Positions 1-11,655 of a stretch of 64,000 nt of DNA are shown piece after piece; the stretch's first letter is position 1, and every line of letters starts with the position of its first letter. The translations under genes were made by a program, and so were the position numbers. The stretch lies in NCBI GenBank assembly GCA_030035585.1, contig CM057460.1:221175711-221239710 (forward strand). The letters run 5' to 3'. This DNA is from Dugong dugon (Eukaryota; Chordata; Mammalia; Sirenia; Dugongidae). The notes beneath the pieces were generated by a model. It was not told where the DNA came from, did not search any database, and saw only the letters and a list, made by a program, of their open reading frames with translations.

Positions 1-511
1 AGTCCAGCCTCTTCAATCTGCGACCAGCCCCTAACTTCCACCCCAGAGACTCGCCTGCATCCTCTTCATTGACCCATTCCCAGTGTCCAATGACTTTTCT
101 TGAACAATACTCCCTCCTGATTAAATGAGACCCCTGTCCTACCCTAAGACACAGTCTGCACCCACTCAGCTCTGATCTATTGGGATCCATAACAAAATGT
201 CCAGGGTCCCCCAGGTTAGCACAACCACTGCCACATAGGAAGCAAGAGAAAGCAGTTGTCACAGGTCCCGGGGCCAGTGTCTTGGTGTGGGCTCTCATGG
301 AAACAGATTCTAATGCAAGGAATTGGGCTCTAAGTATCTACTGTTCCTGCCTTCCAGGAAGGGCACATGATTAAGCCTGCTATGGCAGTGGGCATGAGAG
401 CTTCATCCTGCAGGGAAGCTCTGTAAATAGTGTAAATCATGCACCTCCTGATTCTAACTTGAGGTTTGAGAGAACTGGGATATTTATACTCCTACCTCCA
501 CTAGTCATTAA
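1..511. other. no recognised feature
   Basis: Apparently single-copy DNA inside the inferred DSCAM intron 1. The short frames here have no domain or motif I recognise. Confidence 0.5.
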
Positions 512-984
512 AATGTTATAAAGAAAAGATGCCACTTTGAGGATTAAGGTGTTCCTGACCCAAGTCCTGATATTTTCAGTCAGCTCACATATGAATAAGG
601 AAGACCGAAGAAGAAATAATGCCTTCGAGTTATGGTGCTGGTGGAGAATACCAAATATACCATGGACTGCCAGAAGAATGAACAAGTCTGTCTTGGAAGA
701 AATGCAGCCAGAATGCTGCTTGGAAGCAAGGATGGTGAGACTTTGTCTCGCCTAGTTTGGACATGTTATCAGGAGGGACCAGTCCCTGGAGAAGGACATA
801 ATGCTTGGCAAAGTAGAGGGTCAGCGAAAAAGAGGAAGACCCTTGGCAAGATGGACTGACACAGTGGCTGCAACAACGGGCTCAAACATAACGACGATTG
901 TGAGGGTGGTGCAGGACCGGGCAGTGTTTCATTCTGTTGTACAAAGGGTGGCTACACGTCAGAATGGACTCTATGGCACCTAAC
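512..984 (+). mobile_element. RTE/BovB-type LINE, 3' end fragment
   Basis: The sequence matches the C-terminal part and tail of the better preserved RTE copy at 56.3-56.8 kb. Shared stretches include accatggactgccaaaag-like and aagagggtcagcgaaaaag-like segments. Frames are broken and the copy is 5'-truncated. It ends in the characteristic 'cacctaac' tail, next to an opposite-strand RTE tail. Confidence 0.9.
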
Positions 985-985
985 A

Positions 986-1440
986 TGTTGTTGTTGTTGT
1001 TAGTGGCCTTCGGGTCAGCTCTGACTCATGGTGACCTTATGTACAAGAGAAAGAGACATTGCCCAGTCCAACACCATCTTCACGATCGTTTGTATGCTTG
1101 AGTTCACTGTCGCAGCTACTGTGTCAGTCCATCTCATTAAGAGATTCCCTCATTTTCACTGACCCTCTACTTTACCAAACATGACGTCCTTTTCAAACAA
1201 TTGATCTTTCCTGATGATGTGTCCAAAGTAAGCAAGTCAACATCTCACTATCCTCACTTCTAAGGAACATTCTGGTTGTATTTCTTCTGAGACTGATTAG
1301 TTTATTCTTCTGGCAGCCCATGGTATTCAATATTCTTAGCTAACACCACAGTTCAAATGCATCAATTCTTCCTCTGTCTTCCTTTTTCACTGTCCAGCGT
1401 TCGCATGCATAGAAGTCAACTGAAAAGACCATGGTTTGGG
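986..1440 (-). mobile_element. RTE/BovB-type LINE, 3' end fragment, left half of a split copy
   Basis: It begins with the reverse-complemented tail (ttgttgttgttag) and runs inward through RTE 3' sequence. It is interrupted at 1441 by an L1 and resumes at 2111. The base order across the gap is continuous. Confidence 0.9.
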
Positions 1441-2094
1441 TGTGGAAATCTTAAAAGATAGCAAGTGGCCATCTAAGATACTCTACTGGCCTCACCCCAT
1501 CTAGAGCAAGGGACAATGAAGGAAATCAAAGACACAAGGGAAAGATTAGTCCAAACAACTGATGGACCACAAGTACTACAGCCTCCACCAGACTGAGTCC
1601 AGCACAACTAGATGGTGCCCGGCTACCACCACCGACTGCTCTGACAGGAATCACAATAGAGGGTCCTAGACAGAGCTGGAGAAAAATATAGAACAAAATC
1701 CTAACCCACAAAAAAAAAAAAAAAAAAAAAAAAAAAAGATCGGGCTTACTGGTCTGACAGAGACTGGAGAAACCCTGAGAGTATAGCCCCTGGACACAAT
1801 TTTAACTCAGTACTGAAGTCACTCCTGAGGTTCACCCTTCAACCAAAGATCAGACAGGCCCATAAAACAAAATGAGACTAAAATGGCACACCAGCCCAGG
1901 GACAAGGACGAGAAGGCAGGAGGGGACAGGAAAGCTGGTAATGGGGAACCTAAGGTCGAGAAGGGGAGAATGTTGACATGTCATGGGGTTGGCAACCAAT
2001 GTCACAAAACAATATGTGTATTAATTGTTTAATGAGAAGCTAGTTTGTTCTGTAAACCTTCATCTAAAGTATAATTAAAAAAAAAAAGACAGAC
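1441..2094 (+). mobile_element. L1 3' UTR insertion (afrotherian subfamily A)
   Basis: A 5'-truncated L1 3' end with an internal poly(A) at about 1711-1737 and a terminal A-run at about 2077-2088. It is flanked by a 16-bp duplication, aagaccatgg(t/c)ttggg, at 1425-1440 and 2095-2110 with one mismatch. This shows it landed in the surrounding RTE copy. Confidence 0.92.
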
Positions 2095-2110
2095 AAGACC
2101 ATGGCTTGGG

Positions 2111-2272
2111 ACAGACACCCTTTAGTCATGTTTGTCACATCTTTGCTTTTTAAAACTTCAAAGAGGTCTTTTGCACCAAATTTTCCCAACGCAATATGTT
2201 GTTTGATTTTTTTGACTGCTGTTTCCATGGATGGTGATTGTTGATCCAAGCAGGAGGAAATCATGGACAACT
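2111..2272 (-). mobile_element. RTE/BovB-type LINE, right half of the split copy
   Basis: Continues the antisense RTE sequence interrupted at 1440 (cttcaaagaggtcttttgca and onward), ending in degenerate sequence near 2272. Confidence 0.85.
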
Positions 2273-2764
2273 GGAGAAAAACCTGAAGTTGTCAATGATT
2301 TTCTTTTCATTGCTATGTGGGGTGTTAACGCCATGGTATTTCTGGCCTGCCCTGAATGGACAGACTGACCTCCTGGAAGAAGCCCACAGGCACTGAGATG
2401 CAGTCACTGACCGCTGGCTATCTTCAGACCGCACTGATACAGTAAGGTATGAGGTACCTGGGCAGGCACTGAGCATCGCGATGGGCAGGGAGCACACGAG
2501 GAGGCCAATGGGCCCTGTATCCCCTCCACTGCATCTCCTCTCCAGCCGCTGTGCAGACTGATTACACTTGGTTTCCTGCTGAAGCCTTGCATCCTACTCT
2601 GTTTGTTAGGGGTATACAGCACTATGACTGAGTTCAACTTCCCGGCTGAGAATAAACCAAGATGAAGACAAGAGCTGTATTGGTGCCGATTTCTGAAACT
2701 GATCACCCATAGCTAGAGACTTCCGCATTGCTCAACTTTCTGTGCAGCTTTCTTCCAAAAGCAA
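2273..2764. other. no recognised feature
   Basis: No repeat family or conserved frame recognised. Confidence 0.45.
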
Positions 2765-3130
2765 TAGGAAAAATAAGCAAAAAATAGTTAACAGACATTT
2801 CCCAAAAGTGACATATGAATGGTCAGTCAGCACATGAAAAGATGCTCTATTTACATAAAACTCCAGAATAGGGAAATCTATAGAGAATGAAAGTCAGATA
2901 GAGATTGTTGCCTGGGCCTGGGGGTGGGGAGGGTACAGGAACTGTGACAATAGGACTGAGGGATATTTGGCCGGCGGGGGGGTGGGAGGCGGTGATGGAA
3001 ATGTTCTAAAATTGGATTTTGGTGAGTTCTACAACTCTAAATTTACGAAAAATCATTGAACTGTACACTTAAAATGAGTGAATTTTATGCGATGTAAATT
3101 ATATCACGATAAAAATGTTTAAAATATTTT
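2765..3130 (+). mobile_element. old L1 3' UTR fragment
   Basis: The closing segment, gaactgtacacttaaaatg followed by a-rich atgtaaattatatc-type sequence, is typical of old mammalian L1M 3' ends. No duplication was found. Confidence 0.8.
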
Positions 3131-3684
3131 TAAAAAATTAAAAAATAGATAAGCAGCTAATACATGGACACTTGTGACCACCTGGCACGGACCCCACCCT
3201 GCCTTGGACAACAGTTACTCAGTTATGTGGCTGTGTCTCCTACGAGGTTCTTTCTTCTCGTGAAATGGTAGTTTTTTTTTTGTCTTCATTGTTTTCCCAG
3301 CACAGCATCCTGCCTATAGTGAACAGCCAGTAATTACTTGTTGACATGGACTTCAGGGGAGGGGAAAAACGGCATTTTCAGGACATCAAAATAATGCTTT
3401 AAAATAGAAGAATCCAGATCAAAAGCGGGGGAGGACGAAACAGAATTTCAAATTCTCAATGGAATCCTGACTTTCCAGAGCTATTGAGGCTGGATGAACA
3501 CCTGGAACTATTGCCCTGAGATAATCTTTACACCTTAAACCTCAAACCAAAACTTTTCCCAGAAGTCCACTTTGAACCAAAAAACAGTTTAGCTTAGTTA
3601 AGTATGTCTGTCTTGAGCACTGTACTCTTTTAAAGAGTTATCTGTGTGGGATCAAATTAACAACAGTACCTTGAAAGGCTGATG
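3131..3684. other. no recognised feature
   Basis: No gene or repeat recognised. Short T-runs only. Confidence 0.45.
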
Positions 3685-3870
3685 AGAAGCTTAGTGGGCA
3701 GTGACTATATGTTGATGGTAGCAGAATATTTTGTAAAGGGATAGCCAGAACAGTTACACAACTTGAAAAATGTAAACAATGTCACTAAATCATACGTGTA
3801 AAATTTGTTGAAATGGTATATATCCTTTGCTGTGTATATTTTCAAAAATAATTAAATAAGTAAAATAAAA
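3685..3870 (+). mobile_element. probable L1 3' tail, diverged
   Basis: The segment 'aatgtcactaaatc...gtgtaaaatttgttgaaatggtat' parallels the L1 3' ends at 7030-7075 and 7325-7375. It is diverged and lacks a clear duplication. Confidence 0.55.
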
Positions 3871-4186
3871 ACAAGGTTTAAAACAAAACCCTTCCCCCAA
3901 AACGGCCCCTTGCAAATGACACATGAGCTTTACGTCTAGAAAAAGTGAGATGGTGTAGGTGAGCAATGTAGTCATGGCATTTCACTGAAGACCCAGAAAA
4001 GTGAGTCTTTTGAGGGGGAAAATAATCAGCAGTGAGTGTGGTGTTGACTCCTGCTTTCAGGCCAGACAAAGGCACTGCTGCAGCTGGGGCAGCCGTCCGC
4101 CGCTCTGCAGTGCCAAAGGCCGCCCGCTTCTCAGCTACAACTGTCAGACTGTGGGCTCCACAGCTGAGTCCGTGGACAAAGACGGC
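3871..4186. other. no recognised feature
   Basis: Includes a locally GC-richer stretch (4070-4190) with a 73-codon frame that shows no known domain. Confidence 0.45.
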
Positions 4187-4197
4187 TGAAGCTGCCT

Positions 4198-4796
4198 TAT
4201 TTTTTATTTTTTTCCATTCAAAAATTTATACATACATTGTTATGTGGCCCTAATTGCTCTCCCCATACTGTGACAGCACACTCCTCCTTTCCACCCGATT
4301 CTCCATGTCCATTCAACCAGCTCCTGACGCTCTCTGCATTCCCATCTCACCTCCGGACAGAAGCTGACCGCTTAGTCGCTTGTATCTACTTGAGCTAAGA
4401 GGCACACTCCTCACGAGTATCACTTTACGTCCCACAGTCCAGTCCAATCCCTGTGTGAAGAGTTGGCCTCAGAAATTGTTTTAGTTCCGAGCTGACAGTG
4501 AATCCAGGGGCCATGCTTTCCAGGGTTCCTCCAGTCTCAGTCAGACCATTATGTCTGGTATTCTTACTGGAATTTGAATTCTGCACCCCACTTTTCTCCT
4601 GCTCCATCAGGGACCCTCTGCTGTGTTCCCTGTCAGGGCGGTGATTGGTGATAGCCAGACACCATCTAGTTCTTCTGGTCTCTGGCTGATGCAGTCTCCG
4701 GTTTATGTGGCCCTTTCTGTCTCTTGGGCTAATAATTTCCTTGTGTCTTTGGTGTTCTTCATTCTCCTTTACTCCAGGTGGCTGGGACCAATTGAT
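4198..4796 (-). mobile_element. L1 3' UTR insertion (afrotherian subfamily B)
   Basis: Antisense copy of the element at 21257-21787, with the poly(A) read as T-run at about 4200-4216. The 11-bp duplication tgaagctgcct at 4187-4197 and 4797-4807 marks one insertion. It is the only clearly sense-oriented (to DSCAM) L1 in this part of the intron. Confidence 0.92.
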
Positions 4797-4942
4797 TGAA
4801 GCTGCCTCTTATTTTTGTCTCTATGTACTGCGCATCACCTCACAACAGCACTGGCAAATGCCACTTCCACCCTGATGCAGTCTGTCACTGGAGCAATCAG
4901 AAGCTCCTGAATAACCAGCATGTTGCACCCCCAGGACTGTCA

Positions 4943-5130
4943 GAGTCCATGGGGGGCACAAATAGTTAAGTGCTCGCTACTAACCAAAAGGATGGCTGTT
5001 CAAATCCACCCAGACGTACCTCAGAAGAAAGGTCTGATGATCTACTTCTGAAAAATCAGCCACTGACAACCCTGTGGAGCACAGTTCTATTCGGACACAC
5101 ATGGCATCTCCATGATTCAGAGAGAACCAG
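4943..5130 (+). mobile_element. AfroSINE, long type
   Basis: Diverged copy recognisable from 'ttaagtgctcgctactaaccaaaagg', the middle 'cctcagaagaaagg' and 'ctacttctgaaaaatcagcc'. The 3' end is degraded. Confidence 0.85.
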
Positions 5131-5557
5131 GGGCAAAACATTGAGTGGCCCTGGAGGCCGAGAGAACAGGCAGCTCAACTTCTAGTCACTTTCCAGACCT
5201 GGTCTTCCTTTCCCCTCTTGATTCCTGAGAAATTTGTATTTCCCACAAAACTTCCCTTTTGGCTGAGCCAAGCTGTGTAGGTATCTAGATGAAGACACAG
5301 GTGGGATAGGCACCCGGGAGCACTGGAAGCCCAACCTGGTTTCCTCTTCTGGTCTTTCTCACTTTCAGCCCCCACTAAATTGTGACCACCATCACTGTGT
5401 TCTCCATGGGAGGCATCGGTGCTCCATGGGAAAGAGAACATTCCTTCTCCATCCCCCGGACTCCTCGTATTGGGCAGAGAAGAGCTAGCTTATAAGGAAA
5501 AGGACAATAGATCCGGAAAAGGTTTCGAGGTTTATGGAAAAAATGGACGTAAAGTGA
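5131..5557. other. no recognised feature
   Basis: Overlapping short frames on both strands with no recognised similarity. Confidence 0.45.
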
Positions 5558-5568
5558 AGTTTTCTTTA

Positions 5569-5736
5569 AACCAAAATCAAACTCATTGCCATCAAGTTGA
5601 TTCTGACTCATAGCAACCCTACAGGACAGAGTAGAACTTTCCCACAGAGTTTCCAAGGAGCAGCTGGTGGAATCAAACTGCAGACCTTTTGGTTAGCAGC
5701 CGTAGCTCTTAACCACTATGCCACCAGGGTTTCCAT
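5569..5736 (-). mobile_element. AfroSINE, short type
   Basis: Complete antisense copy with tRNA-like head at the right end. It is flanked by an 11-bp perfect duplication, agttttcttta, at 5558-5568 and 5737-5747. Confidence 0.95.
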
Positions 5737-5747
5737 AGTTTTCTTTA

Positions 5748-6512
5748 GGGAGGAGAAAACACCCAACAAGGGGCATGAAGCAATACCAGAGAAATATAGC
5801 TAATCAGGTGACCACCAGAAATAAAAGTCACGATTCCCTACCATCTGACCTCGCAAAGTGCTTTGTCCCAAATAACCACTCAGAACAAGAAATACACTTT
5901 TCACTTTCACTCCAGGTGCCCAGGTCAAAAACAGCACCATCATGCCAAAGTATCTCAAAGAAGGTCATGATCAGCCCACTCTTCCCAGGTCACCTCCCAC
6001 CCAGACTCACTTCTTCAGCTCAGCAGCCCTCATGCTGCCCCTGACACCCACATCCCCCCCAACACAGCTCTCAACAAGCAATCACACGGTACTTCCCATG
6101 ACAGATAAATTCCCTTCCACCTTCTGTTCTCTCATTTAGGATTTAACTGAACAATTTCTACCCACACCTTCATGGTATGGCAATTTGAATGGGGAAAGGT
6201 GAAGAAGATGGAACTCGGTTTGGACTCTTAGCTTTAGAGGTGACTTTTGAGAGCTCCAAGTGGCTAAGTCTAGACAACTGAACGTACAGTTCTGAGCCTC
6301 AGCATAGAGCTGAACAGAGTAACTTTGGAAGTTATGAACATGAGATATATCTTCTAGAGAAAGTCTGTAGAATAAAAACAGAAGAGAGCCTGGGGTTGAG
6401 CTTGAAGGAATTCTGTCACCTACCGGTCATACATGAGATGACAAAGAAGAGTCAGAGACGAGAAAAGCAGGAGAACGTAATAAGGGAGAAGCCAGAGGAA
6501 GAGAGTTGTTAT
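5748..6512. other. no recognised feature
   Basis: Apparently single-copy DNA. Frames at 5775-6139 show no recognised domain. Confidence 0.45.
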
Positions 6513-6527
6513 AAGAAAGAAGTGGCC

Positions 6528-7553
6528 GCCGGACTGAGTCCAGTACAGCTAGATGGTGCCTGGCTACCACCACTGACTGCTCTGACCAGGATCACAAGAG
6601 AGGGTTCTGGACAGAGCTGGAGAAGGATGTAGAGCATAATTTTAACTGCCCCCCCCAAAAAAAAGACCAGATTTACTGGCCTAAAGAATACTGGAGAAAC
6701 CTCAAGAGTGTGGCCCCCAGACACCCTTTCAGCTCAGAGGTGAAGTTACCTCCGAGGTTCGATGTTAAGCCTGGGAGTGGACAGCCCAGTAAAACTAAAT
6801 GGGACTAACAAGGTACAGGAGTCCGGTGACAAAGGCCAGAAGGCAGAGGGGGAGTAGGAAACTCATGATAAGGAACACAAGTTGAGTAAGGACACTGTAG
6901 ATGTGTTGTGAGATTGTTGACCACTGTCATAGGGCAACATTTGTAGTAACTATTAAATGGGAGGCTGTTTTGTCCTGTAAGCCTTCATCTTGGGCGAGAA
7001 TGGCAGCACAATTGGAAGAGCATAGTCAATATCACTTAACTGTGTAAGTAAAAAGTTTTGAAATGGTGTTAAAAAAAAAAAAAAAAAGCCAAATGAGACT
7101 AATGAGGTACAGTAGTCCAGTGGCAAGGGCCTGAAGACAGAAGGGGACAAGGAAGTCCCCTGGTGATAGGGAACACAAGGTGGAGTAAGGATATTCTTGA
7201 TGTGTTGTGAGATTGTTAACCATTGTCATAGGGCAACATGTGTAGTAACTGTTAAATAAGAAACTATTTTGTTCTGTAAGACTTCATCTTAAGTGAGAAT
7301 AACAGCACAGTTGGAAGAGCATAGTCAATGTCACTGAACTGTGTATGTAGAAATTTTTGAAACGGTGTATCTTTGGCTATCTGTATTTTCATCAAAAAAA
7401 AAAAAAAAGGTTGAGAATTTAGAGGCTTAATATGTTGTGGGGTTGTTAACCAATGTCATAAAACAACATGTGTACTACTGTTTCATGAGAAACTATTTGT
7501 TCTGTAAGCCTTCACCGGAAGTACAATAAAATATTAAAAAAAAAAAAAAAAGA
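6528..7553 (+). mobile_element. L1 3' end with three tandem 3' modules
   Basis: One insertion bounded by a perfect 15-bp duplication, aagaaagaagtggcc, at 6513-6527 and 7554-7568. Inside, homologous 3' UTR segments recur and each ends in its own A-run (about 7070-7087, 7395-7409, 7535-7551), besides an internal A-run near 6655. A related layout is seen at 10847-11221. Confidence 0.9.
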
Positions 7554-7589
7554 AAGAAAGAAGTGGCCATCTTTGTTGAAAACTACTTG

Positions 7590-7790
7590 GAGGACTGAAA
7601 ACTGTCCACTGGATTTGGCAATATGGAGGTCATGGGCAACCCTGGAGAAGAGCTGTATTGTGTGAAGTGAAAGGGGTGACTGGAGTTAGTTGATTGGCAA
7701 GGAAGTGGAGTCCGTGAAGAAAGACATGTCTTTAGTGAAATTTGACAGTAAGTGTGGAGAGACAAGAGGATTGAGAAAAATGAGGTAAAG
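7590..7790 (-). mobile_element. L2 fragment
   Basis: Antisense L2 coding region recognisable from 'aggactgaaaactgtccact' followed by 'gcaatatggaggtcatggg'. Diverged. Confidence 0.7.
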
Positions 7791-7847
7791 AACAAGTCAA
7801 CTCTGTAAAAACACTTACTTGCATGAAAATGCAGCCTAGTATATAAT

Positions 7848-8180
7848 GTTGTTGTTACTTGCCATAGAGTTGGCTCCCACTTATACAACAGAACTAAATG
7901 TTTTCTGGTCCTGGGCTATCTTCATGATCATTGGTATATTTGCTTCAAGCAGTATATCACACAATATTCTGTTGTGATCCATAGAGTTTTCACTGACTTT
8001 TTTTGGAAATAGATCACCAGGCCTTTCTTCCTAGTCTGTCTTAGTCTGAAAGTGCCACTGAAACCTGTCCACCATAGGTGACCCTGCTTGTATTAAAGAT
8101 ACTGATGGCATAGCTTCCAGCATCATAGCAAGACAAACCACAGTAAGACAAACTGACAGACAGGTGGCACATGAGAAATA
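7848..8180 (-). mobile_element. tRNA-Gly-type SINE with RTE-like body, degraded head
   Basis: It starts with a 'gttgttgtta' tail and carries the signature 'gatccatagagttttcactg' and 'cctttcttcctagtctgtct'. The tRNA-like end toward 8180 is poorly preserved. Confidence 0.75.
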
Positions 8181-10089
8181 ATATAATAATAGCGTGGACA
8201 ATAGAAAACAGCACAAATGAAACATCATTTCATTCCATAAAAGGCTGGGGGATGAGTAGATTGAATTTGAACCCACATGCCTTTGACCTGAAGACCATCG
8301 TTGGATCACAGAACTGAAACCAATGTGACAAACATATGGTCATTAATCTAAATGATCGCAGCACACAAAAACAGGCATGAGGCAGGCCTGATGCCCTGTC
8401 TGGGTCACTTGGAAATTTCCAGTGGTCACAGACACAGCTGAAATTCACAGCTGCAGTCAAGCAACCTAAGAGGAAGTGGGAAGCAAAGGCACTAATAAGC
8501 ACGTGACTAGAATGAACTGGAGCATGCTGAATACAGCTTTCTTTGTGCCCCAAACCAGTGGCTCAGCGTGCCAAGCGTGCAACTCTGCCTACACAGTGCG
8601 TCCCAGCTGCATCTACCTCCTTCCAGTGGCACCTTTCCTCACCATTTTAGAAAACCATTCAACATTTAACCTCAAGCTAAAACGCCTGAAGCCTTGCTAG
8701 TGGTGTCACTGAACCCTTGAAGAACCATTGATGTCGGTGCCCCACTCCTTAGCGTAGCTGAGAAAGGACCAAATTTATAAGAGCTGCAATCTCTCCTGCT
8801 GTGAAATAAAACTGGGGCTTTTTCTCAGTTACATCTGATAGGCATTTTGAAAGCTCACATAAAGACATGGATTGATGAGGAAGGGAGTTGTTTATCACCC
8901 TTTGTTTAATAATGAAGGCTTAGCCATAACATGGACAAGTTAATAGTTCATTGATGTAGAAGGGGACTTTCAAAGTTAATCTTGGGGTAGAGAGGGAAAA
9001 GATGTAATGAAACAACAGGATGAGATATTGACCTGTAAATGCAACTGGCTTGGAGCCACACTCTTGCAGCTGTCCAGAAAAAAATAAAGACACTGGGGCC
9101 ATACATGACCAGATTACTGAAGTGTCCAGGAGCTTCAGACACCGACCTTTGATATTTAATGAAGAAGGAAAGTGTTACAAAGGTTTCTTGATTTCATATT
9201 CCTATTAATGAAAAACAGCAATTCGTGAGGCGAATGTCAATGTTTAAAAATGGGATGGCAATTTGTAAGTTCAAAATCAACACAAATGAAGACAAGCACT
9301 TGAGAAAAGTCTTGTGTTAGATCTTCTAAACGAACTGGTCTGCTTCTGCAGGACAGTGTTCATGTGGTACAGCTGGGTGACAGGAGTAGCTGGAGATGGC
9401 AGTTTAGGGGCTGAATGGAGAAAACCCACCTATCCTCTCCCATCTCAAGCTTCCTGTTGCTACCATTTTGTTTCTCCCCAGTTTCCAAGGGTATGGGGGA
9501 AAGCGGGCAGTAGTCTTAAAGCAACCTCAATCTAAACTGTGTTTGTATATCATGAGGGACCCCTCACTTGGCAATTTTCTCAGAATCAATAGGAGTGGAC
9601 AGACCACCACAAGATAAGGTTACTTTCCCCCTAAACAAAGCTAGTTTGTTTCAACTGGCCAGCTCCACTCCATATTAAACCTGGGCTAACACAGATAATG
9701 CCACAAAGGCAGGCTGTTCGCTCACCGAGACACAGGAACCTATTCAGTGAATTATGAGCAAATGGAGATCCCTTTATCTCCCGGGATAGAGCTGGCACCT
9801 ACCTCTGCCAGAAAAATTAAAAGACAAAACTTCCCAATGCTAATCGGATTTCTCCCGCTGACTGAGTGCCAAAGTCCTCTTAGAGCAGCTACAATTATGT
9901 CTATACCTTACAAATGAAATCCTGACAAAGTGGGTATGAGAGCAGTGAGCCAGACAGCCAGGATGTGTTCACTTTCTACAAGGTATTTGCATATGCATGA
10001 CAGTTATTTGATGGGATGTCTATGATAACTTCCTGAGGTAGACATGACAGGCAGGATGAGCCAGATTTCAGGGATTTTGGTTAATAATT
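8181..10089. other. no recognised feature (about 1.9 kb)
   Basis: Mostly single-copy DNA with no exon-like frame, RNA gene or recognisable repeat. Confidence 0.45.
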
Positions 10090-10256
10090 ATTGCTGCTGT
10101 TATTCGTAGGGTGCTATCGAGTCGATTCTGACTCATAGCGACCCCATGTGACAGCAGATTGCCAGGTCTTTCTCCCGCAGAGTTGCTGGGTGGGTTTAAA
10201 CCACCAACCTTTCAGTTAGGAGCCAAGTGTTTAACCACTGTGCCACCAGGGCTCCT
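10090..10256 (-). mobile_element. AfroSINE
   Basis: Antisense copy. 'gtcgattctgactcatagcg' lies near the left and the tRNA-like head (ccaccagggctcc) ends at about 10256. Confidence 0.9.
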
Positions 10257-10274
10257 TTGGATAATACTGGTTCT

Positions 10275-10419
10275 CCTGGTCTGGACGTCAGAAGGTATGC
10301 ATTCAAACTGAATACTCCCTGTACGTGACCTTGGAAAATTTATTCAACCTGTCTTAATTGACTCATCTGTAAAGAACGCAGAGCTGTAAGATAAAGGATT
10401 TCTATGAGAATTAAATGTG
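10275..10419 (+). mobile_element. MIR, left part
   Basis: MIR core with 'ccttggaaaatttattcaac' and 'actcatctgtaaag'. Interrupted by an AfroSINE at 10420 and continuing at 10599. Confidence 0.75.
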
Positions 10420-10598
10420 CCCTGGGTGGCGCAAACAGTTTGCACTCACCTACAAACCTAAAGGTTGGCAGTGCGAATCCACCCAGAGGTGCCATGGAAT
10501 AAAGGCCTGGTGATCTGTCCCCGTGAAACAGTTCTATTTTATAACACATGGTGTCACTGTGGGTCGGAAGTGACTCACTGACAATGGGTTTTTTTGGT
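10420..10598 (+). mobile_element. AfroSINE inserted in MIR
   Basis: Bounded by a perfect 17-bp duplication, tatgagaattaaatgtg, at 10403-10419 and 10599-10615. It carries the long-type middle section (gaataaaggcctggtgatct). Confidence 0.95.
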
Positions 10599-10690
10599 TA
10601 TGAGAATTAAATGTGATAATGAAAGATCTTAGCAAGTGCCTGGAATTAAAAAGTGCTGAACGGACTGTGGCTCTTATTTTTATAGTTGCT
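10599..10690 (+). mobile_element. MIR, right part
   Basis: Resumes the MIR 3' half: 'gataatgaaagatcttagc' and 'gtgcctggaat'. Confidence 0.7.
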
Positions 10691-10846
10691 GTCCTTGTTG
10701 CTATCATCACAGGTGAGGCAACTTGACCAAGATGCCATGAGATCCCAAAGTTAGAGAGAGAACCAGAAACTGAAGCCATAGCTCCTGACTTCCAGACTAC
10801 TGCTCCCTCCAATCTACCGTGGAAACAACTTCAAAAACAGAAAAAG

Positions 10847-11221
10847 AACCCAAGGTTGAGCAAGGACAATGTGGATGTGTCGTGAGGTTGTTAACCATTG
10901 TCATAGGGCAACATGTGTACTAACTATCTAATGAGAAACTATTTTGTTCTGCAAACCTTCATCTAAAGTGAGAATAGCAGCACAATTGGAAGAGCATAGT
11001 CGATGTCACTGAACTGTGCATGTAGAAATTTTTGAAATGGTGTGTCTTTGGCTATGAATACTTCCACCAAAAAGAAAAAAAAAAAAAGGTCAAGAAGGGA
11101 GAGGGTTGACATGTCATGGGGTTGTTAACGAATGTCATAAAACAATGTGTACTACTGTTGAATGAGAAACTATTTGTTCTGTAAACCTTCATGTGAAGTA
11201 CAATAAAAAAAAATTTTTTTT
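10847..11221 (+). mobile_element. L1 3' end, two tandem modules
   Basis: Flanked by a 12-bp duplication, aaacagaaaaag, at 10835-10846 and 11222-11233. Two related 3' segments, each closing in an A-run (about 11070-11087 and 11205-11213), repeat the modular layout of 6528-7553. Confidence 0.9.
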
Positions 11222-11233
11222 AAACAGAAAAAG

Positions 11234-11640
11234 GAAGGCTTTTTATTAAAGAATGGGAATCTTGTGTTACATTTATTTTTTTTTAATAAAAGCCAAAATT
11301 CTGTAGAAAGGGAACTAGTGTGGTTTGAAGTTGGAGACAAAGACTCAAAAATGGCAGTGGTATGTCCCTGGCTCTGCCACTAACTGTGTGATGATGAACT
11401 GGAGATGCTGGAAGCCCTTCCAGCTTTCCCTTGCCCAAAAAGCATCCGATTGTCTACATTCAAGTGGTACCATCATGGGGGGTGAGAAACTGGTCATTAT
11501 CTGCATCACAGAACCCTCTACAACCTCCTAGGAACCAAAGTCCACTTAAGCCCTACCCAACGAACTATACTACAGACTTGGTTCAAAAGAAGTCTTTTTT
11601 TTTTTTTTTTTTTTTTTTTTTGAGCCTTGAGAATATATTG
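11234..11640. other. no gene; poly(T) tract at about 11597-11621
   Basis: Single-copy-like DNA with a T-run of roughly 25 bases that may be the tail of an unrecognised antisense insertion. Confidence 0.45.
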
Positions 11641-11655
11641 TTGTTAGTTGCCACT

